This document shows, piece after piece, positions 16,825 through 25,486 of a stretch of 49,169 nt of DNA. How positions within the stretch are numbered: position 1 is the stretch's first letter; each line of letters opens with the position of its first letter. This stretch comes from Acidobacteriota bacterium (GTDB lineage Bacteria > Acidobacteriota > Terriglobia > 2-12-FULL-54-10), in the NCBI GenBank assembly GCA_009691245.1, contig SHUM01000024.1, positions 1-49,169 on the forward strand, given 5' to 3'. Under the pieces are notes generated by a model. That model was not told the origin of the DNA and ran no database searches. It saw only the letters and a program-made list of their open reading frames with translations. The translations under genes and the position numbers were made by a program.

Positions 16825-17098
16825 AAACGGCGTTGTGAGAAGCAAGGGACTAGCGTTTGAAAGTATCGTCGCCTAAGCGGAATTAATCGCTGGGCTCCGC
16901 CGTGGAACCTCTACCACCGCATTGCCGGAATGTGGATTGCCTAAAAGATCTACCGAACTTCCGGTGGGTGGGATTCGAACCAGATAAGTTGCTGGAGAGA
17001 AGAAAGTTGCCAACTCGGCGGAAATACCTGTAAGGCTAAGCAGAACAAGACAAGCAGCTCATTTTATGGCGGGCTAGGTGGGACACTTATCGAACCCA
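16825..17098. repeat. 275-bp direct repeat, copy A
   Basis: The copy aligns by eye along its length with 18885-19158, in the same orientation, with many substitutions and small gaps. Shared anchors include aaacggcgttgtg, ggattgcctaaaagatct, gtgggattcgaa, gttgccaactcggcggaaa and gacaagcagct-attttatggcgg. It lacks the tRNA gene that abuts copy B. The end of this copy includes the 31-base repeat at 17067-17097. Confidence 0.8.
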
Positions 17099-17203
17099 TT
17101 TAGAGGGAATGGCTAAAGCGGGAAAATTAAACCCAGAACGATTCACCGGCCTGATACATGAACGTAAGTGCACCGCGCTGGTCATGGGCCAGGAGGCGCA
17201 CGT

Positions 17204-18565
17204 TTAGGGCTGGGTGGCGTCGCAGTAGACTTGCTGTTCAGTGGCTGGGGCGTCGGGTTCCCAACTGAGCTGATCGGCGGGTAGGCGGGCGCCGATGACC
17301 ATTGCGTCACGGGCCACGGCGTAAGTGTAGGGGAAGCATTTCAAGCGGATGGGGCCGCCACTCTGACGGGCACGCAGGATCAGTGCCTCGGTGGGCTGGG
17401 CGCGGCGCACATACTGCGGGAACTTGCGCGTCCACAGGTAGACGCAGTTCACGCCTACGAACAGTGCTGCCGCGGCGGTGGCCATGTGCCGGCCAGAGAT
17501 GGTACGACCAGCGATGGGGACTGCGGAGTCTTCCAGCCCGCGGTAGGCCACGGCGATGATCACGGCCAGTCCTAGACTGGCCATGTAGGTATGTCGGCTG
17601 GGGACATAGGACATGTATGTGAGGAACGAGTAGGGCAACAGGGTGATAGCAATCCAGGCGGCGCCCGCCAGCAGAGCGGGATGCTTCGGGGTTCTGGCCA
17701 ACAGCAGCGTCAGCAGGGCGGCCACGCCCCACACGCGAAACATTCTGGCGGCGGAATTTGCCAGCGTGATCAAAAAGGTAGCGCGCAGCGAGAAGGTGCC
17801 ATCCGCGTAATGCTGGTTCTGGCCGGCGCCGGCAATGCTGAGTAGAGAGTAGCCAGCCGCGAGAAGCATGAACGGCAGCAGTTCTCCGCGGGCCAGACCT
17901 TTCGGCGCGTCGCCGGCAAGGGAGAGCAGCAGCAACAGCAAAGGAGTTATGACCGCGGACTCTTTGGAAAGCAACGCCAAGATGAACAGCGCGCAGGCGC
18001 CCAAGTACAGCTCTGCGCGCTGCCGCCCGCTATGCAGCCAGTGTATCCAGCACATCACGCAGCCCAGAGTGAAGCCGAACACCAGCAGCTCCGGCAACGC
18101 GGCATACCACGCCACCGCCTCCTGATGGCCTTCGAACACGGCGAAGGCCATCGCCGCGGCGGTGGAAATACGCCAGCCGATAGGCTGCCAGGCCCCCAGC
18201 AGGAAGATGAGGAATGAGTTGGCGATATGCAGAAGCAGGCTGGTCAGATTGACCAGCAGAGGGGACATACCGAATGCCTGTTCGCTCCAGTAGGTCAGCA
18301 GCAGGGAGGTGGCGCGGCAACGGTAAAGGGAGTCGGCAAACAGAGCGCCCCAGTGCGCCATCGGGCCGTAGAGACGCGCCATCGAGATTTGCACATAGTC
18401 GTCGGAGATGAATGGCAGCGAGAGAAATGGCCAGTAGGCCAGCACGGACAGGGCTGACAGCAGGGCCAGCAGTCGAAAGCTCGCAACACGGGGGGGGGGG
18501 GGGCATCGCGAAACCTCAAGATAAATTGCCGCCAGAATTTCCTTTTCGGCATTCCGGACGAACAT
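17204..18565 (-). CDS. GT-C type polytopic membrane glycosyltransferase-like protein
   Basis: This membrane protein has 453 residues from the ATG at 18565, with about ten hydrophobic segments. After the first helix (LLALLSALSVLAYWPFL) comes a periplasmic loop with an acidic pair (PFISDDYVQISMARLYGP), the hallmark of GT-C enzymes such as ArnT/PMT and related transferases that use lipid-linked sugars. Further features are FEGHQEAVAWYAALPELL and the loop SYVPSRHTYMASLGLA. The donor and acceptor are unknown. Codons 21-25 come from a run of 14 Cs, so the start region depends on tract length. The open frame continues upstream to 18826 but that part lacks membrane or family character. The gene is alone between two direct repeats. 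Confidence 0.75.
   Translation of the reverse strand: MFVRNAEKEILAAIYLEVSRCPPPPRVASFRLLALLSALSVLAYWPFLSLPFISDDYVQISMARLYGPMAHWGALFADSLYRCRATSLLLTYWSEQAFGMSPLLVNLTSLLLHIANSFLIFLLGAWQPIGWRISTAAAMAFAVFEGHQEAVAWYAALPELLVFGFTLGCVMCWIHWLHSGRQRAELYLGACALFILALLSKESAVITPLLLLLLSLAGDAPKGLARGELLPFMLLAAGYSLLSIAGAGQNQHYADGTFSLRATFLITLANSAARMFRVWGVAALLTLLLARTPKHPALLAGAAWIAITLLPYSFLTYMSYVPSRHTYMASLGLAVIIAVAYRGLEDSAVPIAGRTISGRHMATAAAALFVGVNCVYLWTRKFPQYVRRAQPTEALILRARQSGGPIRLKCFPYTYAVARDAMVIGARLPADQLSWEPDAPATEQQVYCDATQP
18490..18503 (-). repeat. Homopolymeric tract of 14 G (C14 on coding strand)
   Basis: An unbroken run of 14 identical bases lies about 60 bases after the start codon of the GT-C gene. Such tracts are hot spots for slipped-strand length change and also for assembly error. 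A change of one or two bases would shift the frame before the first membrane helix. Confidence 0.9.
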
Positions 18566-18884
18566 AGTGTAGCGAGTGTCCACTCGATTGTGAACAGTTT
18601 TGTTCGGCTCCGCAAAACTGGACCTCCCGCGGTCTCGGAAACGCCCTTTACCAGCCATCTCAGCTCCGGCCACTCCCTCGTTCCAAGAGCTTTCGCAGAC
18701 ACCGCTCATAGCTCCCACAGCAGTTGCTGGCGCCCTTGGTATCCGAGAACAATGGGCGAAATTGGGGTTCACTTTTGCGCGAATATAGGATACGGCCCGC
18801 ATAATGCCTTCCGTAACGGCTGCCACGAACGCCAGCGGCTTCGCTCAGACAACGCAGCGTAGCGTTAACGCCGATACGATCCAC

Positions 18885-19158
18885 AAACGGCGTTGTGGGA
18901 AGCATGGGACTTTCATTCTGAAAGAATCGTCGTACACCTGGAATTGATCGCTTGGCTCTGCCGAAAAACGTCCCACCCCGCATCGCCGGAAGGCGGATTG
19001 CCTAAAAGATCTGCCGAACTTTGGGGTGAGTGGGATTCGAATTGGATAAGTTGTTGGAGAGAAAGATGTTGCCAACTCGGCGGAAAAACCTGCCAAGCTA
19101 AGCTGCAGAAGACAAGCAGCTTATTTTATGGCGGAGAGGGTGGGATTCGAACCCACGG
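18885..19158. repeat. 275-bp direct repeat, copy B, running into tRNA-Ser
   Basis: This copy pairs with copy A (16825-17098). Its right end covers the first 30 bases of the tRNA-Ser gene as read on the plus strand, that is the tRNA 3' end. About 1.8 kb with the GT-C gene lies between the copies. The region between the GT-C start and this repeat holds no recognised gene. Confidence 0.8.
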
Positions 19159-19218
19159 AACCGGTAAAGGTTCAACGGTTTTCGAGACCGCCCGATTCAA
19201 CCACTCTCGCACCTCTCC
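19129..19218 (-). tRNA. tRNA-Ser(CGA)
   Basis: On the minus strand the acceptor stem GGAGAGG pairs with CCTCTCC, followed by discriminator G and an encoded CCA. The anticodon loop reads CTCGAAA, giving anticodon CGA (codon UCG). A long variable arm (CGTTGAACCTTTACCGGTTC region) is present, as expected for class-II tRNA-Ser. The T arm is GTGGG-TTCGAAT-CCCAC. Length is 90 bases with CCA. Confidence 0.95.
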
Positions 19219-19437
19219 GCGTGGTGGCGCCCCAGTGGTGCGCCCGATTCGGCTTTTTCTACAGTAGCAGCACTCGGCGCAGTTCTCAACCATGCCGGCT
19301 GGCTTGGCGGCTGGGACGGCCACGAAATTCGCTGTGTTATGATGAACCTTCCGCGTGAGATGGGACCTTCCATCTTGTGGCGATGGTGAATTTCAAGGCT
19401 GGCGATTTTCTCGCAACGTCCTAACTGAAACCAATTC

Positions 19438-20217
19438 ATGTCTGGAAACGGAACCCCACACTTTCTCTTGACCAACGATGACGGCATCAACGCCGAAGGC
19501 ATCGCCGCGCTGCGCAATGCCGTGGCACCGTTGGGTGAGGTAACCACGGTTGCGCCGAAGGATCACATGAGCGCGACCAGCCACTCCATTTCGCTGTACC
19601 GGCCGGTCAGCTACCAAAAAATGGGTGCGGATAGCTATGCAGTGGATGGCACGCCGGTCGACGCTGTTCTCCTGGCGCTGCACAAGATTCTTCCGCACAA
19701 GCCCAGCTTCGTTCTCTCCGGGATCAATCAAGGCGGCAACCTCGGCCAGAATGTGTATTACTCCGGCACCGTGGCCGCGGCGGTGGAGGGAACATTTAAC
19801 GGCATACCGTCGGTGGCCATCTCGCTGGCCGCGCTGCGCGGCTCTTCCTATAACGCTTCCGTTCATTATGTGCGCCACTTAATGAGCCTGCTGATCGAGC
19901 ACGGCATCCCGCGCGGAGTTACCTTGAATGTGAATGTTCCCTACGGGCGGCAGCATCGCGGCGCCAGAATCACTCGACGGGCCGACCGCCACGCGCGCCG
20001 CATTCGTCTGGACGCCAACCGCACGGGCGAGGAGAGCGGCTGGTGGATTCGCGAGGAGTTGCAGCAACACAAGATCGCCGAAGGGACCGACCATGCCGCG
20101 ATTCGCGACGGTTGCGTGTCGGTGTGCCCACTGGTGTTCGATCCTCACGACATGGGGCCTGCCGGTGAGCTGGAAGACTGGATGCTGAAGATGCAGCCGC
20201 TTTTGCACAAGTTGTGA
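19438..20217 (+). CDS. surE: 5'/3'-nucleotidase SurE
   Basis: SurE removes phosphate from nucleoside monophosphates and helps survival in stationary phase. The 259-residue protein has the metal-binding TNDDG at residues 12-16, the serine in SATSHSISL, and the conserved SGINQGGNLGQNVYYSGTVAAA segment with its metal-binding asparagine. The C-terminus (TDHAAIRDGCVSVCPL) matches the family. It is followed after 16 bases by the haem-oxygenase-fold gene on the same strand, suggesting one transcript. Confidence 0.96.
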   Translation: MSGNGTPHFLLTNDDGINAEGIAALRNAVAPLGEVTTVAPKDHMSATSHSISLYRPVSYQKMGADSYAVDGTPVDAVLLALHKILPHKPSFVLSGINQGGNLGQNVYYSGTVAAAVEGTFNGIPSVAISLAALRGSSYNASVHYVRHLMSLLIEHGIPRGVTLNVNVPYGRQHRGARITRRADRHARRIRLDANRTGEESGWWIREELQQHKIAEGTDHAAIRDGCVSVCPLVFDPHDMGPAGELEDWMLKMQPLLHKL

Positions 20218-20233
20218 AGGTGACACTCGAAAG

Positions 20234-21043
20234 ATGATGATGCGCGATCCATTTAAGCTCGACATCCAAAATGCCTTGGAGCGGTCGTCGGCAGCAACAA
20301 CGAAAGGTTTTCCACCCGTCCCCGCCGGCGTATTTGCGGCGCATGATTTTGCGAAGGAGCTGGTGGCCGCGGCCATCTGTAACGATCCCCGTTTTGCTCA
20401 CCCATTCCTGCGTGGCATCGCCAATGGCACATGGAGCCGCGCACAATTGCGCGAATGGGCCCGGCACGATTATGCAGCCATAATCGTGACGATACGCCGG
20501 CACACCCTGGCGGCAGCCAACTGCGAAGAATGCGATCTGCTGCGGTCGCTGCTCGGTTTCGTCGGCATCGAGGCCGATGCCGACCCCGTGGGTGGAGCGT
20601 TCTTTTCATTGCCTCAGCTTTGGGTGAAGTTCGGCATCTCCCTTGGCTTGACCCGTGATGAGATGATCCACTTCCAACCGCATCCCCAGTTGCGAAGCTG
20701 GAACGAGCGCGCCCTGAGCGCCGCGCGCGCAAGCACGGAAGTGCCGGTCACTCTGCTTATTGACTCCATGGTAACTCCCGGCCTGCACCTGATCCTTGGC
20801 GAGGCGCTGCAACGCCAGCTCGGACTTCCGCGCGATGCGCTCGATTTCTTCTGGGCGGCGGCTGGAAATCGCTGGGGGGAAGAGGTCGCATGGCCCATCC
20901 TCGAAGGCTGGTGCAGTTCTCCTGCGGCTCAAGCGAGCACATGGAAACGATACTGCGCCGAGCGCGAGCGGATCCCGGAGCATGAGCGACTTTCGATTCT
21001 CCAGGCGATCCTTCAGGAAATTGTTGAAAACTCACCTGTCTAA
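20234..21043 (+). CDS. Haem-oxygenase-fold protein (TenA/PqqC/CADD-like)
   Basis: This 269-residue, mostly helical protein has the start of a PqqC/TenA-type domain at about residue 55 (HPFLRGIANGTWSRAQLREWARHDY). Later helices carry further histidines (RRHTLAA, MIHFQPHPQL). The fold includes PqqC, TenA and the CADD/HOHO di-iron oxygenases (haem-oxygenase-like di-iron oxidases). No pqq or thi genes are nearby, so an uncharacterised oxygenase is the best label. It starts 16 bases after surE and ends 10 bases before the methyltransferase start. Confidence 0.75.
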   Translation: MMMRDPFKLDIQNALERSSAATTKGFPPVPAGVFAAHDFAKELVAAAICNDPRFAHPFLRGIANGTWSRAQLREWARHDYAAIIVTIRRHTLAAANCEECDLLRSLLGFVGIEADADPVGGAFFSLPQLWVKFGISLGLTRDEMIHFQPHPQLRSWNERALSAARASTEVPVTLLIDSMVTPGLHLILGEALQRQLGLPRDALDFFWAAAGNRWGEEVAWPILEGWCSSPAAQASTWKRYCAERERIPEHERLSILQAILQEIVENSPV

Positions 21044-21053
21044 CGAAGGCCAC

Positions 21054-22313
21054 ATGCCTGCGAAACGTGGACCATCACCCCGCCGCCCGAGTCCGCGCCG
21101 AACGAATGGCGTCAATGCCCCGGCTGTTGCCAATGAAAAATCCAGTCGCCGAAAATTTCCACGGACTCCCGTCGATATCGAGCTGGCTTACGAAAATAAG
21201 GCGGCTGAAGGCGAGCTGCTGCATCCGCCGAGCACCATCGCCATCCGTGGCGGCAAGACGATTGGCAAGACATCTGGCCGATGGGTGAACCGGTTGATCC
21301 ACGGCGACAACCTGGCGGTGATGCAGGCTCTACTGCGTGATGAGCAGATTGCCGGCCGCATTACGCTTGCTTACATCGATCCGCCCTTTTCCTCGATGAA
21401 TGATTTTCGCGCGGGGAAGCTGCGCACTTCCACGATGAGTAAAGCCTCCGGGGACCAACTGGCCTATCAAGACCATTTACAACGCGCGGAGTATTTGGAG
21501 TTCTTGCGCCGGCGTTTGATCGTACTGCGCGAGCTGCTGGGCGAGCAGGGCGCGATCTGGGTGCATATCGGCCACCAGATGTCGCACTACGTTCGCGTGT
21601 TGCTCGATGAGGTTTTTGGGCCGGAAAACTTTCTGAACGAGATCACGCGCGTTAAATGCAACCCCAAGAATTTTCTGCGGCGCGCCTTCGGCAACGTCAA
21701 GGACAGTCTGCTTTATTACTCGAAGACCGGGTGCCACGTCTGGAACGAGCAGCGCGAGATGATGAGCGAAGACGACCTGGACCGGCTGTTTCCGCGTGCC
21801 GATAAACGCAGGCGGCGCTACACGACCACTCCACTGCACGCTCCCGGTGAAACGCGCCAGGGTGCGACGGGGCAGAATTGGATGGGGCAGCCGCCGCCTC
21901 CCGGCCGCCACTGGCGGTATGCTCCAGCCGAACTGACTCGGCTCGACCAGGCCGGAATGATCGAGTGGTCCGCGCGGGGCAACCCACGCAAGATCGTTTA
22001 TGCGGACGACATCCGGCGGGCTGGAAAGAAGCGTCAGGACATCTGGACCTTCAAGGACCCGGCTTATCCCAGCTATCCCACGGAGAAAAATCTCTCTCTG
22101 CTGGAGACCATTATTCTCACGTCGTCCAATCCCGGCGATCTGGTGCTGGACTGCTTTGCCGGGTCAGGCACCACGCTGGCTGCCGCGGCCATGCATGGGC
22201 GCAGGTGGATCGGGATCGATGGTTCCGCGGTCGCCATGGAGAAGGCCGGGGAGCGGCTCAAGGGAATGTCCGCCGCCCGACCTTTCCGTCTGGACCGCGT
22301 ATCCGCGAAGTAG
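21054..22313 (+). CDS. Site-specific DNA methyltransferase (beta-class N6A/N4C type)
   Basis: This 419-residue protein has the catalytic DPPF motif at residues 109-112 (LAYIDPPFSSMND) and the AdoMet-binding FAGSGTT near residue 370. The order is catalytic motif first, as in the beta class that includes type III Mod subunits and many adenine methylases. About 55 basic residues lead, rich in Arg and Pro. The start at the ATG at 21054 lies 10 bases after the preceding gene. No restriction subunit follows, so it appears to be an orphan methylase, for example for epigenetic marking. The central region from about 130 to 320 probably holds target recognition. Confidence 0.88.
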   Translation: MPAKRGPSPRRPSPRRTNGVNAPAVANEKSSRRKFPRTPVDIELAYENKAAEGELLHPPSTIAIRGGKTIGKTSGRWVNRLIHGDNLAVMQALLRDEQIAGRITLAYIDPPFSSMNDFRAGKLRTSTMSKASGDQLAYQDHLQRAEYLEFLRRRLIVLRELLGEQGAIWVHIGHQMSHYVRVLLDEVFGPENFLNEITRVKCNPKNFLRRAFGNVKDSLLYYSKTGCHVWNEQREMMSEDDLDRLFPRADKRRRRYTTTPLHAPGETRQGATGQNWMGQPPPPGRHWRYAPAELTRLDQAGMIEWSARGNPRKIVYADDIRRAGKKRQDIWTFKDPAYPSYPTEKNLSLLETIILTSSNPGDLVLDCFAGSGTTLAAAAMHGRRWIGIDGSAVAMEKAGERLKGMSAARPFRLDRVSAK

Positions 22314-22430
22314 CGGTCCGCAGCGCGCCACTGTTCTGCTGTCGGCTATCAAACATACCTCTGAGAGAACTTAACCTGCCATCTTAAGAATGCAGTGTCC
22401 CTCTTCGGCGAGGCTTGTTAAACTTTTTGA

Positions 22431-25400
22431 ATGAAGTCCTGCGCGATGGCCCAATCCCGTCTGCGAAATATATGCAAGCCATCTGGTGCCCCGCTTCGTC
22501 CGCGCCCGGCTGATACTTGCCCTCGCTTGGACTCGGCAGGATCACGGCTGCTGGTTTCACTGTCCTGCCTGTTGCTCCTCGTGCAAATGATGGTGAAGGA
22601 ATCTGCCGCTGCCGAGTGGGAAGGTAAGCCGGTTGCACGAGTTCTCCACCGGCCTGAGAGGGACGGTGAGCGTCAACTTGAACAGAGCGAGCTGGAGGGA
22701 ATTGTAACCATCAAGCCCGGCGCGCCGTACCGGGCGGCTCTGGTGAGCGAAAGCCTGGAGCGGCTATACGCCGCGGGACGATTTGTGGATATTCGCGCTG
22801 ACGCGTCCGAGTCGCTAGAAGGTGTCGTCATTACGTTTCTTACCAAGGGTCAGTACTTCTTGGGAACTGTCCGCGTGCAGGGAGTCGATGCGCCTCCTAG
22901 CGAAACGCAATTGCGCGTTGCCACCGCTCTCGAACTCGGCGCCCCGCTGACCGATGACAGCCTCGCGGTAGCCATCGCAAAAATGAAGGGACTTCTCGAA
23001 GATCAAGGATATTTTCAGGCGGAAATATCCTGGACGACGCAGCGCAACGCCGATTCGCAGCAAGCCTCCGTTGTCTTTCAAGTGAAAACGGGCGAGCGCG
23101 CCCGCCTGGGCGAGGTGAGAGTTTCCGGAACGCCCATCTATCCCCTGGACCGGATCGTGCAGCACGCGGAATGGAAGCGGGGTGAACGTGTGAACTCGGA
23201 TTATCTGCAGAATGGTCTGGAGCGGCTTCGGGAGCGCTACCAGGAGGATGGCTATCTGCAAGCCTCCATTGATCTGACCCGGCGCACCTACCATGCGGAG
23301 ACCAACCAGGTGGATTGGGATGTGACCGTAGCCGCCGGCACGCTGGTGGAGATCGTCCTGACCGGGGCGAGTCTCAGTCGTTCCCAGTTGCGGGATCTGG
23401 TGCCGGTATATCAGGAAGGTTCCCTGGACGAGGACCTGTTGCGCGAGGGTGAGCGAAATCTTGGTTCGCATTTTGAGGCCGAAGGGTACTTCGACGTGGC
23501 GGTCAGCACCGTAAGGCATCCGTCCGGGAATTCTGCCGCCAATTCCAGCGATGAGAAGGTTTCGATCGAGTATCTGATTAACCTGGGAGAGCATCACCGG
23601 TTGCGATCCATTCAGATCAGCGGCAACAAGTACTTCCGCACCGAGGTCATCGCCGAGCAGATGCAGATACAAACGCCTCGGCTGCTTTCGCGCTTCGGAC
23701 GCTTCAGCCGCCAGTTGCTGGATCGCGATCTGGCCCGCATCCGCGCGCTCTACAATGAGAACGGTTTCGCGCAGGCAGAGGTTCGCGGATCGTTGCGCGA
23801 GTCAGACCCCAATAACAAGGGAGATATTGATGTCCTCATCGAAGTGGAGGAGGGCCCGCAGACGCGGATCGGGGAGTTTGCGTTCGCGGGCAACACGGCA
23901 TTTTCTGAAGATGAATTGCGTGGTCTGATCAATGCCGATTCCGGGCAGCCATTCAGCGAATCCATGGTGACAGCGGACGGCAATCATCTGCTGACATTCT
24001 ATTTGAACGAAGGCTACCCCGCCGCGCGCTTTCGCGCTGAGTCGGAGGTCCGCGAGACCGAGCGAAACCTGAAGTATATTCTGGAGGAAGGCGAGCCTTC
24101 CTATGTGGCCAACGTCTTCATCGGCGATCTGCGCTACACGCGGTCCGGCATCGTCAACCGCCAGGTTCAGGTGCGGCCCGGCGAGCCGGTCAGTCAGGGC
24201 CGCTTGTTGGACACCCAGCGCCGCCTCTATGATCTGGGCGTTTTTAGCCGCGTGGATATCGGGTTGCAGAATCCAGGCTCGCAGACAGCGCAGAAAAATG
24301 TACTGATCTACCTGGAGGAGGCGCGGCGCTACACGCTGAAACTGGGACTGGGCGCGGAGGTGGGCCGCTTCGGTGGGTCCGGCCAGGAGGGCGAGACGGA
24401 GTTCAGTCCGGATGTCTCGCTGGCCATCACTCGATTGAACGTCGGCGGCCGGCCGCACACCGCCGGGATGCGCGCACGGTTCAGCGCATTGCAGCGGCGC
24501 GCAGGCCTTACTTACACCGCACCTCGTTTGTTTAACGCACCGTGGCTCACTGGGTCGTTATTGGCCTTCTACGATGAAACAAGGGATGTGAAGACGTTCA
24601 CGGCGAAACGCTGGGAGGGCTCGCTGCAGTTTGAGATGCGGCGCTCGCGCGCCACCACGGTGCTTTCGCGCTACGCCTTCCGGCGCGTCTCCGTGGATGA
24701 AAACACGCTGCGCATTTCGCGCGACCAGATACCGCTGGTTAGTCAGCCCGTGCTGGTGGGCTTGGCGGGACTGATCTGGCTGCGCGACACGCGCGATTCA
24801 CCCGGCAGCCCCCGGCAGGGTGCGTTCTTTTCGCTGGACCTGGCCGTCGCGGCGCGGCAGTTTGCCTCAGAGGCCAGCTTTGTTCGCGGCCTGATTCAGC
24901 ATTCATCCTATTACCGTCTGCCCAATGGTTTGACGCTGGTGCGGTCATCCCAGTTCGGCGCGCAGACCCCTTTCGGCAAGGAGCGGATATTTGTAATTCC
25001 CGGCGCGGAGATGTCCGATACGCCACAGGAGATCGCCACGCGCGCCATCCCCATCTCCGAAAGGTTCTTCACCGGCGGCGGCAGCACACATCGTGGGTAC
25101 GGACTGAATCAGGCCGGCCCGCGGGATCTGATCACGGGTTTTGCGGTCGGCGGAAACGCACTGCTGTTGAACACGGTGGAACTGCGCTTCCCTGTGTGGC
25201 AAAGCATCATTGGCGTGCTGTTTCATGATATGGGCAATGTGTTCTCCAGCGTCCGGGAAATTTCCCTGAAGAGCAAACAGGATCAATCCTCTGATTTTAG
25301 TTATCTGACGCACGCCATCGGCATCGGCTCGCGGTATGAAACGGCGGTGGCGCCCATCCGCTTCGATGTCGGCTACACCATCAACCCCACGCGGTTTCCT

Positions 25401-25478
25401 GTGGTAACCGACACGGCAACGGAGACACGGCGGCTCTCGCGATGGCAATTTCTATTCAGCGTGGGCCAAACATTTTGA
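22431..25478 (+). CDS. Omp85-family outer-membrane assembly protein (TamA/BamA-like)
   Basis: This protein has 1015 residues. A signal peptide (LLVSLSCLLLLVQMMVKESAAA) ends near residue 61. Several POTRA-type repeats then follow to about residue 600, for example YFLGTVRVQGVDAPPS, ARLGEVRVSGTPIYPLDRI and TRIGEFAFAGNTAFSEDEL. The C-terminal 16-strand barrel has the loop-6 motif in the form HRGYGLNQAGP and GGNALLLNTVELRFP near residue 900. With TamB encoded two genes downstream it is best seen as a TamA-like partner, although the number of POTRA repeats exceeds the three of classical TamA. It starts an envelope operon with short gaps to the next two genes. Confidence 0.9.
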   Translation: MKSCAMAQSRLRNICKPSGAPLRPRPADTCPRLDSAGSRLLVSLSCLLLLVQMMVKESAAAEWEGKPVARVLHRPERDGERQLEQSELEGIVTIKPGAPYRAALVSESLERLYAAGRFVDIRADASESLEGVVITFLTKGQYFLGTVRVQGVDAPPSETQLRVATALELGAPLTDDSLAVAIAKMKGLLEDQGYFQAEISWTTQRNADSQQASVVFQVKTGERARLGEVRVSGTPIYPLDRIVQHAEWKRGERVNSDYLQNGLERLRERYQEDGYLQASIDLTRRTYHAETNQVDWDVTVAAGTLVEIVLTGASLSRSQLRDLVPVYQEGSLDEDLLREGERNLGSHFEAEGYFDVAVSTVRHPSGNSAANSSDEKVSIEYLINLGEHHRLRSIQISGNKYFRTEVIAEQMQIQTPRLLSRFGRFSRQLLDRDLARIRALYNENGFAQAEVRGSLRESDPNNKGDIDVLIEVEEGPQTRIGEFAFAGNTAFSEDELRGLINADSGQPFSESMVTADGNHLLTFYLNEGYPAARFRAESEVRETERNLKYILEEGEPSYVANVFIGDLRYTRSGIVNRQVQVRPGEPVSQGRLLDTQRRLYDLGVFSRVDIGLQNPGSQTAQKNVLIYLEEARRYTLKLGLGAEVGRFGGSGQEGETEFSPDVSLAITRLNVGGRPHTAGMRARFSALQRRAGLTYTAPRLFNAPWLTGSLLAFYDETRDVKTFTAKRWEGSLQFEMRRSRATTVLSRYAFRRVSVDENTLRISRDQIPLVSQPVLVGLAGLIWLRDTRDSPGSPRQGAFFSLDLAVAARQFASEASFVRGLIQHSSYYRLPNGLTLVRSSQFGAQTPFGKERIFVIPGAEMSDTPQEIATRAIPISERFFTGGGSTHRGYGLNQAGPRDLITGFAVGGNALLLNTVELRFPVWQSIIGVLFHDMGNVFSSVREISLKSKQDQSSDFSYLTHAIGIGSRYETAVAPIRFDVGYTINPTRFPVVTDTATETRRLSRWQFLFSVGQTF

Positions 25479-25486
25479 GGAACACG

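Noticed and set aside
16962-17035. tRNA-like T-arm sequence (gtgggattcgaacc) in direct repeat A
   Set aside because: No acceptor stem or anticodon arm could be paired around it, so it was kept as part of the repeat rather than called a tRNA.
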